Positions 21,455 through 32,099 of a DNA stretch of 64,000 nucleotides are shown piece after piece. The notes beneath the pieces were generated by a model. The model was not told where the DNA came from. It saw nothing but the letters and a program-made list of their open reading frames with translations, and searched no databases. Source of the stretch: Ostrinia nubilalis (lineage: Eukaryota > Arthropoda > Insecta > Lepidoptera > Crambidae); assembly GCF_963855985.1 (NCBI RefSeq), contig NC_087118.1:1178001-1242000 (forward strand), given 5' to 3'. Both the position numbers and the translations under genes were made by a program. Each line of letters opens with the position of its first letter. Positions within the stretch are counted from its first letter, which is position 1.

Positions 21455-23438
21455 ACTATACATCACAGGCCTTGGGTTAGTTAATTTATCGGTAGGATTC
21501 TTCAACGCAGGTTCACTATGCACAAGACATGAGGAATTTATAGTTGCTGTGGGAGAATTAGCTCCTGATATACTGGCCATAAATGAAACATGGCTACGAG
21601 AGGGGGAAAGTGACAGGGCTCCTAAGTTACCAGGATATCGACTCAGACACACACCGAGGCCCACACATGTCAGGGGTGGACGTGGTGGAGGGGTTGGTTT
21701 CTACATACGCAAGGGATTAAATGTAAAACTGTGTCAGTATCCCAATATCAACTCTTCAGTCGAGCAGATGTGGATGACTGTCAAACTGAACAACCAACAC
21801 ATAGTCATTGGCACCGCATATCGACCACCATGGCAGGATGTCGATATTTTCTTTGACAGTATCACAGAAGCTCTGACTTCCTTTGTAAGGGCCGATGGCA
21901 TCATACTTGTGGGTGATTTCAATATAAACCTTCATGACACACACTGTGTGAAATATTGTGTTTACACAAATTTCACACAGTCTTTAAACCTGACCCAACT
22001 TATCACCGAGCCACCCCTTTTCACGGAACACAGCGCCACCCTGATAGATGTCATTTGCACAGATTTAAAAGCAAATAAGGTGTTAGTGAGGCACTCACCT
22101 GATTTGGGAGGACATGAAATGCTTCTGATGGAGTCCAAAATTAAGAAGGAGAGGCCTAAACCTCGCTGGGTGTCATACAGGCCTCTTAAAAGTATACTCC
22201 CGGACTTGTTGAGTGCCGACCTTCAGGCGATTGGCTGGAACAATATTAAACAGATCAATGATATTGACGCAATGGTTGAGGCGTTTACTTGTTGTGTGGT
22301 GAGTCTGTTTGACTTGCATGCCCCAATCAAAACTAAAAAGTTTAAAAATCCCCCTCATCCATGGATCACTGACACAATAAAGAAGATGATCAGTATAAGA
22401 AACAGTTATCACTGTCAATATAAAAAGCACAGAACGGCAAAGTTGAAGGACAGTTATAAGGAGATGAAACATCTGGTTCTGGAGGCAATCGAGAGGGAGA
22501 AATCTGCTTACTTTAACAAGCATTTCAATGGGTGCATCAAAGACTCCAAGACACTATGGAAAAATGTGAACAACACCATAGCTACAAACAGTAAGGAAGG
22601 CACAATAGACTTACCATCTACGTTTGATGCGGACCATATTAATGATTTTTTCCTCGATGTGCCAGGGGTAGATAGAGTATCCATATCAGAGCTTACTTTC
22701 TTTGAATACCATAGGCATAAAAATTCGTCCTCCTTCTGCTTGCATACTGTCGAACCGAATGCAGTACTTAAGATCATTCAAGGTCTGAAATCCAATGCTC
22801 AGGGTAATGATGGTTTATCATTGGAGATGCTCATGCTCACTCTGCCTCATTCACTAGACGCTATCACAGCTATAATCAACCGCTCCATTACTGAGAGCAG
22901 GTTCCCTGAAGAATGGAAGGAGGCAGTCATAAAACCACTTCCGAAAAATAGCCAGCCCACTACTTTGCAAGATCTCCGCCCAATCAGCATCCTTCCCTGT
23001 CTCTCCAAAGTACTAGAAAGGATTGTGTGTGATCAATTGACTGTTTATCTAGAGGGGCATGGTATGCTTCCACAATTTCAATCGGGTTTTAGGAAGGGAT
23101 ATGGCACGGCAACGGCTCTGGCAGATATTGTTGATAATGCTTTGGCCGCACAAGACCAAGGGATGGTTACCTGCTGCTGCTGCTAGACTTCTCGAGAGCG
23201 TTCGATTCCATCAATTTATCTTTGCTTTTGTCCAAGATGAGTTACTATGGTCTCGATCCAAGTGCGGTCAGATGGTTCGGTAGCTACCTGTCTGGGAGGC
23301 GGCAGTGTGTGGAGCTCATACAGTCGGATGGCCGTGGGTCACGTTCCGCCTCACAGGTGGTGACTCGTGGCGTGCCCCAGGGCTCTATATTGGGACCCTT
23401 GCTTTACATACTGTACAGTGCCGACATAACAACACATA
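21455..23438 (+). pseudogene. non-LTR C ORF2, part 1: endonuclease and RT palm
   Basis: The frame enters straight from the BEL border (LYITGLGLVNLSVGFFNAGS) and gives an APE-type endonuclease: DILAINETWL (catalytic E), GTAYRPPW, VGDFNINLHD (D-x-N) and LGGHE where SDH is usual. RT follows: FPEEWKEAVIKPLPK, LRPISILPCLSK, FQSGFRKGYGTATA. A one-base frameshift lies in the CTG run at about 23173; the next frame continues LLDFSRAFDSINLS, WFGSYLSGRRQCVEL, GVPQGSILGPLLYILYSAD. At 23438 the gene is cut by a mariner. ORF2 seems open from about 14422 across the BEL site. Confidence 0.88.
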
Positions 23439-24732
23439 CTAGGGCACTATTTAAGTTGTGAGCCTCGACAACATAACGTGTTGTTAGACGATATCTGATA
23501 CTTTTAATGAAAAGTTTGACATTTTTGACTACAACCTTATTCAAAACTTTTTATCATTTGAGCACGTTTTGTATTATTAACATTGAATTGAAAATTATCT
23601 TGACTACAAAAACATGGAATTGACTTGCAGAAATTTTCGCGCGAAGATTTATTATGACTTTCGACGTGGTTAATCAATACAAAACTGAAGCGGTCAGCTA
23701 AATTTCACTTTTGGTGATAAAGATCTATCCTTTACGATTGTAAAACGCTAGTTTAAGAAGTATACTATTGTATGTCATTGGCTCACCAGTGAACTTTGCG
23801 AAAGTCGTCCAAAATGACTAATAGTGGCGGAAAACATTGATGTTGTCAGAAAAATGGAAGAGAAACCTCGTCATGTGATATATCGTAGGATTGAGATAAT
23901 CCTAGGCATTAATTCCACTAGCAGTAATAAAATATTGTATTACCATATTATGGTTAATACGTTTTTTTCTCGCTGGATGTCACAAAATTTTTCAAACGCT
24001 CAATAGGACGCTTGTGTCGTTTAGTCCTTGGAAATGTTTGATAAATACGTTTAAAAGGCCTTAAAAGCCGTTTTTAAAATTGTGACAGTTGACGAATTAA
24101 GGATCTATGCATAATGATCCTGAAAATAAACAGCTATCAACTATGGAGGTGTTTTAAGATGAACCAATTCCATCAAAAGTCCCATGCGCTCGGAACACTT
24201 TGAAACTTACGGTCGCCTATTTTTCCGAAATATCCGATTATATGACAGAAACGTCACTAGAGAAATTTAGAATGGTTAATTCTTAATAGTAAACAGCCAC
24301 TTTTTTTCCAAAACTCTTCAGTTTAATAAGGGAAACTGACCAGCATAGTCGAATCGCCATTCGTGACGAAAATGTGAGCTTTTACACGTCTCGTCAAACA
24401 ACTGACTATTTCAACACTCAAAATATGAAATAAACAGGTCCAACGCTACAAAATTCTTACTTGGAATCTAAACACTTTTTTTGGTACCCATATATTAAAA
24501 TTAAACGCGTGAACAGCGATTTATGTAGCCAGAAGCATCTGTCGGTGCGGTCAAAAACCATGCTTTGGAGGTGCCTCAAGCTGAGTGGAAAAAATGCTAT
24601 GAAAAGTGTTTCGGACACATTAAAAAGTACATAAATCATGAAAGACAATGCCAATAAACGCAATCAATACCATTTTAATAATAAACTACTTTGTTTTCAT
24701 AGTTAGGCTCACAACTTAAATAGTGTCCCACG
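23439..24732 (+). mobile_element. degenerate mariner element in ORF2
   Basis: TA flanks at 23437-23438 and 24733-24734. The ends are inverted repeats of about 26 bp sharing CACTATTTAAGTTGTGAGCC. Its length of 1294 bp is standard for mariner. Removing it with one TA rejoins SADITTH with ITHCRHHLYADDLQMY in frame. The transposase inside is full of stops. Confidence 0.9.
23820..24660 (+). pseudogene. mariner transposase remnant
   Basis: Translated with frame changes, pieces of the mariner transposase can be followed: FFSRWMSQNFSNAQ (compare SRWIPHxLSxxQ), KIVTVDE (compare VTGDE with the first catalytic D), and near the end AVKNHALEVPQAEWKKCYEK, close to the usual mariner C-terminus. More than ten stops interrupt it, so it is long dead. 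Confidence 0.75.
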
Positions 24733-24734
24733 TA

Positions 24735-25618
24735 TAACACATTGTCGTCACCACTTATACGCCGATGATCTTCAGATGTATATTTCTTTTGCTCCAGATA
24801 AGTACAGAGAGGCCGTGGATTGCATAAATAGGGATCTTGAATGCATCTCTGGATGGTGTGTGTCAAATTGTCTTGTCCTTAACCCTGCAAAATCCAAGGT
24901 CATGCTTATTGGCACACCAAAACAAACATCAAAGTACAACAGTATTCCACTGAATATCTTGGTGAATGGTGATCTTGTCAAAAGAGTGAACAATGTCAGA
25001 AACCTAGGCCTTGTTATGGACAGCCACCTTAAGTTTGAGAGCCATATAGCTGAATGTGCAAGGGGATGCTTCTATCGACTCCGACTGCTTTATGGAATGA
25101 GACCTTATTTATGTGAACAGCTTCGCATTTCGCTCTGTGAGGCTCTGGTACTTTCTAAGCTTAATTACTGCGACACTGTCTATGGACCATGCCTTCTAGC
25201 TAGGACTGCAAAGCTCATTCAGCGAGTGCAGAATACTTGTGCACGCTTCTGCTTCCACATTCCACCTAGGACGCATGTTACTCCTTTTCTGAACAGTGCC
25301 AATCGTATACGGATGGAGGCACGCAGGCGGTTGCACCTAGCGACTATGTTGTTTGGTGTGATTCACGCGAACAGGCCGAGTTATTTGTACCAGAAGCTAG
25401 CGTGGGCCCATGAGCGGGGGAGGACGCAAAAGAGAGCATGTACTCACGTCTTTCTGACTCCAAGACACCGCACTGTTGCCTTCAGGGGCTCCTTTAGGTT
25501 TGCGGCCTCGCGGTGCTGGAACGATTTACCACCGCCATTGCGCGCCCTAAAAACGAAACTCACGTTTAAGACACAACTCAAGACTTATCTTTTGTCATTG
25601 CAAAAAACTAAATATTAG
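24735..25618 (+). pseudogene. non-LTR C ORF2, part 2: RT active site to C-terminus
   Basis: The frame resumes after the mariner with LYADDLQMYISFAPDKYREA (catalytic YADD), then CLVLNPAKSKVMLIGT, VRNLGLVMDSHLKF, the thumb and the C-terminal region ending FRFAASRCWNDLPPPLRALK and FKTQLKTYLLS before the stop at 25616-25618. WNxLPxxLR near the end is typical of CR1/Jockey RT proteins. This part is open throughout; the gene is broken only by inserts and the frameshift near 23173. Confidence 0.88.
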
Positions 25619-25771
25619 TGTAAATGTATCTCACCATTGGGTTATACGCGACGCGTGTCATTGGCGATGACGCTACGTTCCGGCGCCGCGTGGGCCCCTT
25701 GAGGTGCGGAGGGACAAAGGTCTATTCTGCACCTGTCTTAGCCCCCATGAACAGATTGCAACACTTCTGTA
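25619..25771 (+). other. non-LTR C 3' UTR, first part
   Basis: GC-rich sequence following the ORF2 stop, cut at 25771 by element P. It resumes at 31426 (CAGACTTTTCCTCATT) and again at 34952 after hAT-2. Confidence 0.6.
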
Positions 25772-26759
25772 CCCCCAGTGAAAAGGGAGTTAAGTCGAAA
25801 ATGGTGATTTTTGGGAAATCGCATTTGAAGTTAAAAAAAATCCTGCTTCATCGCTATTAGAGATAACTTGGTGAAATATTTTTTAGGTGAAAGGTAATGT
25901 TAGATATAATTAGGCAGTGTGCCAGTTTGGGAAATATAGCATGTGGTTTTTTCGTAATTAAATAAAAACACAGTTATATCACCATGCACGACCACTTTAC
26001 ATTCGTGTAAAGTGATGTAATGGGACACAAATCATTTTACACCACACTGAATTGACCACACGCTAACAAGTGTAAAGTGATACATTTTCCGCCATTTCTG
26101 TTGATAATTTTTTGTTTCTTCAATTTTAGAAAAAGTTGTAAAACAAACATAAGTAATTACACTATGAGGAATCATTATTTCAGGTTATTTAGGGTAAATC
26201 GTCCAAAAATTTTTACTTATATCAATATACACCAATTTTGTGGTGAGAAAAAAAATGTGTAAACTGATCTAACTAACATAACAGCGATCTAAGTATCCAA
26301 ATAACTATGTGTAAAGTGATATAAGTGGCGATTGTAAAGGAATAAGGCTAGAATTTGAGACTGAATTCTAATTATTTACTCCTTAAATGTTTATTCTGAT
26401 CTGAAACTACTATTTTATTAATTATTACATCATATACCATGAATTATATCGGCCTAAATCACATACATTATCTCCTATTTTAAAGTAAGTATAGCTGAAG
26501 CAATTGTGTAATAAAGACCAGAAACAACAATGGTTTCACATCAACTAATTAGACAGAAGACAGAGAAAAGTTTGTTTTCTACAATTACCCTATTAGGAAT
26601 CAAACTCTGGACCAGAGATGATGATGTCAAGCTATATTGATTGCCTTTTGGCTCCAGAAGGATAATATAAAAGTAAAGTTATAAAATGCATTTGTTTTCA
26701 ACAAAGAGGCTTTTAAAAAGCCTTTTAACACGTCCTAGTATTACTTGAACCCTACTTTT

Positions 26760-27480
26760 ATTTTGGGACTTAAATGGGCCAGTGCTAAGAAGAAGCAGCG
26801 CAAGAAATTTAGCCACCCTTGTCAGCCTCTTCTTAAATCATAAATAACTTGAAAAAATCGAACTGCCTAAGGCGGGAATCTTCTTAAATCAATAGAGACA
26901 TGAATTAACAAGACATGTTATACTTGCGAGCTAAGCAGATAAAGTCCAGCCACACATGCCATTTACATAATTATCTGGGGGCACGGCAGTGCCCCCGCCA
27001 AGTCGAGCGCGAAGCAAACACTGCCGTACCATCCTTTACTGGAACCATTTCGCCGCATTTTCAGACCCCTATTTGAGAACCTCTGGATAAGACCACAACG
27101 CAGAAATTTTCGTCATCTAGTAAGCTATAATCACATACTTAAAATCCAAAATTTCAAGTCTGTAGGTCATTTAGTTCCGAAGTTAAGCGAAAGCAAAGTT
27201 TCGCATTTACGACACTCACTCACTCACTGATGATCATCAAAATAGAACTAGTACTTCCCATAAACTCAGAGAGCTGAAATTTGGTACAGAGTTAGGGTTT
27301 AATGGCCACATAAAGGGAAAACTATAAAAACTAGGAAAATCGAAGATCTGGAGTAACACCACATTCATAATCAATACTACTCCGGCACCGTGGTGTTCGC
27401 CTGTATCGCTCACCGCTAGATGGCGCTAGCACTAGCAAGCGGTGTCCAGATTTTCCTTTCTAGAGAAAGTCGTCGATTAA
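26760..27480. repeat. lepidopteran dispersed repeats, Helitron-like, with GC hairpin
   Basis: Near 26773 lies GGGCCAGTGCTAAGAAGAAG, shared with about 4945. At 26977-26996 the hairpin GGGGGCAC-GGCA-GTGCCCCC has an 8-bp perfect stem. Downstream, a segment with ACTCACTCACTCACTGATGA and GAGAGCTGAAATTTGGTAC is a motif I associate with lepidopteran Helitron-type repeats. Boundaries are not resolved. Confidence 0.5.
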
Positions 27481-27673
27481 GTTGAATGTTGTGTAATTTG
27501 CATTTCGTTGAATTCGTTTATTATATTGTAAGGTTCGCTAAGGTTATGTTATTAAAACAATTCTGGTTCGTTGTCCATTTTAAAGGTCGTTGAGTTTATT
27601 TGTGTTTAATATCGTAAAAAAATGACGATAAAACGACGACGTTAAATAATTTTGCCACGTTCTACAAAAAGAA

Positions 27674-28190
27674 GTGAAATCCCACCAAAAACATTCTGTA
27701 AAAAACTAGCCAAGTCTCGATGGAGCTGCTTGTTTATCTCTAAAAAGTAATGAAATCTAGACAAAGTCGTGCCAAGTCTATGGTTCCTTACTGCGATTTC
27801 TTTATTATTATAGTTAATGTTGTGTGACTTGGCCGTTGAACAATCTTTATTAAGATAATCATACATAAGTATTATTGAAATACCTACGCAGCTTTATTAA
27901 ACCTACAATTGACTGGTTATTGTTGAATCAAAGTTTTCCAAGTGGCAATTTTCCATCGTCAATGGGTAGCGGTTCTAGCGACAGATTGGTGCAATGGTGT
28001 CATGGAGCACCTCGTTTTGTACCCTTCAACGGCCAAGTCACACAACATTAACTATAATAATAAAGAAATCGCAGTAAGGAACCATAGACTTGGCACGACT
28101 TTGTCTAGATTTCATTACTTTTTAGAGATAAACAAGCAGCTCCATCGAGACTTGGCTAGTTTTTTACAGAATGTTTTTGGTGGGATTTAC
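27674..28190. repeat. long near-perfect inverted repeat (foldback)
   Basis: Arms of about 166 bp (27674-27840 and 28025-28190) are reverse complements of each other with only one or two differences, separated by a 184-bp spacer. Arms include CAAGTCTCGATGGAGCTGC and its complement. Flanks show no clear TSD. Transcription from either side would give a long hairpin RNA. Confidence 0.88.
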
Positions 28191-28329
28191 TTTATACATA
28201 GTATCCATTATAAGGCCTTTCGTAGTTTTGCAGGGCAATCGAATATTGCACTTAGCCTTTTGATTAAACCATTGTGCGCTATTTGTAGTTTATATTCCTA
28301 TTTCAACCACTACAGATCACCCAGGTAGC

Positions 28330-29700
28330 AGCAGCCTACCTAGGTCGCTACAGGCCTTCTGCAGCGACCCTGGCGATTGGAGAATTTGAGCCTGTTGATC
28401 TGCTACGCTTGTGCACTCCTTGTGCACGTGCTGCGGTTTTTCTTCTGCCTCCATGCATCTTTCTGCACAGTAGACTATCCATCCATATCCGGCTGTCTGT
28501 AACAGCTATATTGTGTAGGTGTTTGTTTAACATACCTGTTATTACACTTAGGACCTTGCGGATGTTGTCCCTGTTTATCCACAACTGCATCTTTTGTTTG
28601 CCTGCATCTTTCACAATCTTTCCATTCTGTGTGGTGTTATTTTTCTATTTTGGAGCGCAGCCAGGTCTTGATCTGTGCTTATGGTATCGGCATTATAATT
28701 GTTCCGGACCAAATACCGTCGTGTACGATTCCCTTCTGGCCAGTTCATCTGCTGCGTCGTTGCTCAAGGAGTTACTGTGCCCTTTGATCCACAGGAGTGC
28801 AGGATAACGCCATTTGCGTCTGCAATGACTTAGGAGCGCGTCATGGCGTTCCAATATAAGTATTATAATGTAGTATATTAAGTTGCTTTGTATTGCTTGC
28901 ACTATCTGAGATTATTTTAATATTCAGACCTCGGATGTCTATGGTTGCAACCGCCTGTGCTGCTCTGATTGCATTCTGCTTGGAAAATTGTATTGTTTTT
29001 ATCTAGTGATGTTGATATTCTTAGTATATTTAGGTAATTCGAGAAGACACCAGCTCCCGTACCTTTTTGGGTTTTGGAGCCGTCAGTGTATATCCTAACT
29101 TCATTGATTCCAGAGCAATCTTGCGTTTCCGCTGTAAGCTGGATATTATATCTCCAGTCGAAGATGTGAACACAGGGAATTCTGTCGATGGGTGCCTCGG
29201 TGAGAGGTATTACTTTTATTAGAGTTTTGTGCAGGATCGTGGAATGTCCTGTCTCCTTGTTTTGCTTCTATATGCCGTTCTTACTTTTAAGTCTTAGAGC
29301 GGCTGCTTGCACTTCCTCCTGAATGAAGAGGTCTAAAGATCTGAGATTCAGAAGGTACTCAAGTGATGTCGATGGAGTGGTTCTCATACAACTAGTGGCC
29401 GCTATGCTTACTAGGCGTTGCAGGCTTTGGAGTTTTGATCTTGCTGTGGATAGTTGTGTTCTGTGCGACCACACAAGTGATCCATAATAATATGTGTAAG
29501 AGGGCTATATTATTATAACCAACGTGTAGAGCCAAAGTGTTATTTTTGGGTTGAGACCTCATCTACTACCAATGAGTCTCTTGCACTGATGGAATGCTAT
29601 ACAGGCCATTTTTATTTTGTTCTCGAAATGACTCGCCCAGGTCAATTTGTTGTCAAAGGTGATGAGTTTTGTTTATAAAGAGTTCTGGTAGTTGGAGCTC
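28330..29700 (-). pseudogene. non-LTR D: RT C-terminus and RNase H remnant
   Basis: Minus-strand frames give FDNKLTWASHFENKIKMA, LVWSHRTQLSTARSKLQS, LNLRSLDLFIQEEVQAAALR (thumb and connection), and near 28800 LLWIKGHSNSLSNDAADELA, the RNase H motif WVxGHxGxxGNExAD. RT elements with RNase H belong to the I, R1 and LOA groups. It is 5'-truncated near 29700 and has frameshifts and stops. It lies inside element P. Confidence 0.75.
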
Positions 29701-29769
29701 TTGTAAATTCGATAATGCACTTATTAAGTACTTTTATTGACAACGTTAGGCACTATGAATTCAATTATA

Positions 29770-30617
29770 CAGTGTGAGTCACGTTAAAGTGTACATATGA
29801 AAAAAGATGAAACTAGACCTATTTTTATCGACAAAAAAGAGGTCAAAAATTTTTTGAAAGTTTTTTTTAATTTTTTATACAATTTTTTTTCTTCCAATTA
29901 CTTATTGTAAAGAAAACATAATAACTTTTAAACTAAGCGGTATATCCTGATAAAATAAAAACAGTAATAATGATAAATAACGGGCGATACTAAAAAAATA
30001 CACAAAAAAGGCCAACAAATAATAAAAATGATACTTTTTGAAAAAAATCTGCTTAAAAATTCGTGTTTTTTTGGTTATTTGATAAATTTCTCCAAAAAAT
30101 GCCCCTATAACCGGTGGTTTTTATTACTTTGTATTATTCTCTATCGTATTACCTTCGTAAAACCAAATAGCCATAGCAAATGTTGTAATAGGGATAGAGA
30201 CATGCGATTTTTGGTTTTACAAAGACAATACGATAGAGAACAATACAAAGTAATAAAAACCACCGGTTATAGGGGCATTTTTTGGAGAAATTTATCAAAT
30301 AACCAAAAAAACACGAATTTTTAAACAGGTTTTTTTCAAAAAGTATCATTTTTTATTATTTGTTGGCTTTTATTGGGTATTTTATGTATTTTTTTAGTAT
30401 CGCCTGTTATTAAGCATTATTACTGTTTTTATTTTATCAGGATATACCGCTCAGTTTAAAAGTTATTACGTTTTCTTTACAATAAGTAATTGGAAGAAAA
30501 AAAAATCTATAAAAAATAAAAATAAAATTAAAAAAATTTTTTGACCTCTTTTTTGTCGATAAAAACAGTTCTAGTTTCATCTATTTTCATATGTACACTT
30601 TAACGTGACTCACACTG
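29770..30617. mobile_element. foldback MITE, copy 1 (848 bp)
   Basis: TA flanks at 29768-29769 and 30618-30619. The ends start CAGTGTGAGTCACGTTAAAG, and the inverted arms extend over nearly half of the element each (about 400 bp, roughly 90 percent identical). No coding. The same family recurs at 57287-58385. A Tc1/mariner-type transposase is the likely mobiliser. Confidence 0.85.
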
Positions 30618-30791
30618 TATGTTTTACTAGTAGATGTTCACCATTATTTATTAAAACTATTTACTTAAATTCTTTGATTTATAAACTACGACATTATTTT
30701 TTCCTTTAATCTGACGTTTGGGCTAAGTTATATCATTTTACACCAAATAATTAACCAAATTATTTGTTGCGATTTTCAAATGTTTTTGATC

Positions 30792-31031
30792 TAAGTAACT
30801 TATAACATTTTACACATGTACGAAACTTTTGTGGTTAATGGTATTAGTCTAATTGAATCATTATACACAAAATAAATAATCTTTTGTCTTTTACTTTTTG
30901 TGCTATAAATTTAAGTAACTTATAACATTTTACACATGTACGAAACTTTTGTGGTTAATGGTATTAGTCTAATTGAATCATTATACACAAAATAAATAAT
31001 CTTTTGTCTTTTACTTTTTGTGCTATAAATT
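30792..31031. repeat. 120-bp direct tandem duplication
   Basis: Two identical copies, starting TAAGTAACTTATAACATTTT at 30792 and 30912. Each holds TAACATTTTACAC, related to the subterminal motif on the left side of element P. Confidence 0.9.
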
Positions 31032-31652
31032 AAGTTACATTCTTTTTCACCAACCAACAATACATAGTTTTTTTTGTGTATATTAATATGAGTCATCTTA
31101 TATTGTTAATCACAAACTCAATCTGAACAACTTCAATCGTGTAAAAAGTAGTAACACGAGTCATACCTCTTGACACAATAAAAAAGTGAAAGGAGCCTCC
31201 GGTACACTTTGTTAAAAGTAGACATGTATCAATTTACACCAAAGAAAACTCAAAATTGGTTCACAAAGCCTTACTTGTATCATTTGGCATAAACTTATTT
31301 TCTTTTCTATACGTCGTAGAAAGACACCGATTAGATACAAAAATAGCTTATTTTTCAGAGATTCACATTATGTTATAAAGTCAATTTTGATCTAAGTCGA
31401 GTTAGATCCCTTTTCACTGGGGGTACAGACTTTTCCTCATTAATTGAACCGCTGCCAGGTCATTCTAGACGTGGCTGCGCATGCACATGTTTTAATTGAT
31501 TAATCCCTGGCCGACTTAATGTATTTGCACCAGCCCCGGATCTAGGGGGGGGCAAACCGGGGCACCTGCCCCGGGCGGTAGTTGCAGAGGGCGCCAAAAT
31601 CAATTTAGTACATTCTGTATTAACCTAGTTGGCAACACTGATAGCGTACGTA

Positions 31653-31703
31653 TCTCTGCCGGGGGAATCCCCGTATGTCACATACGGGGATTCCCGGCAG
31701 AGA
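31653..31703. repeat. palindrome in the hAT-2 5' region
   Basis: TCTCTGCCGGG...CCCCGTATGT is followed after one base by its reverse complement, with a 2-bp G bulge. It is a strong 24-bp stem between the left TIR and the transposase start, possibly a transposase-binding or regulatory site. Confidence 0.85.
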
Positions 31704-32099
31704 CTCACATGTAGAACTAGAGGCTACACGAACCGAGCCGAATAAACCTGTACGTCAAGGGACTATCGTTGTTTGTTTATGTGATTGATTGCGTGTGCGA
31801 GTAATTATAATAATTATTAGCGAAACTATTGACTTAAACTACACCGTATTGGAAATAAACGCCTTACGAAATAATAGGTAAGTAATAAAAATAATATTAT
31901 AAATCATATTAATTATATTATCTTTTCGATCCTATTGCTGTTCCTTAATGTATTATGTAATTGATGAAGTGTCTATAACTCATGTTTTGCTGGGCTCCGT
32001 AATTCAGTTACTTACCATAATATATATTATGAATATTTAGTAAAATATATATATAGTAAAATATATTATGAATATTTTTTAGGTTGTAAAAGATCAACG

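Larger units (their letters stand above)
25772..31423. mobile_element. element P: 5.65-kb TA-flanked TIR element without recognised transposase
   Basis: TA flanks at 25770-25771 and 31424-31425. The TIR is CCCCCAGTGAAAAGGG at both ends. Subterminal zones carry many short repeats of the type GTGTAAAGTGAT and TAACATTTTACAC. Inside are later inserts: a Helitron-like repeat, a long foldback (27674-28190), a non-LTR D remnant and a MITE. No own transposase is visible, so it is either non-autonomous or has lost its gene. Confidence 0.75.
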
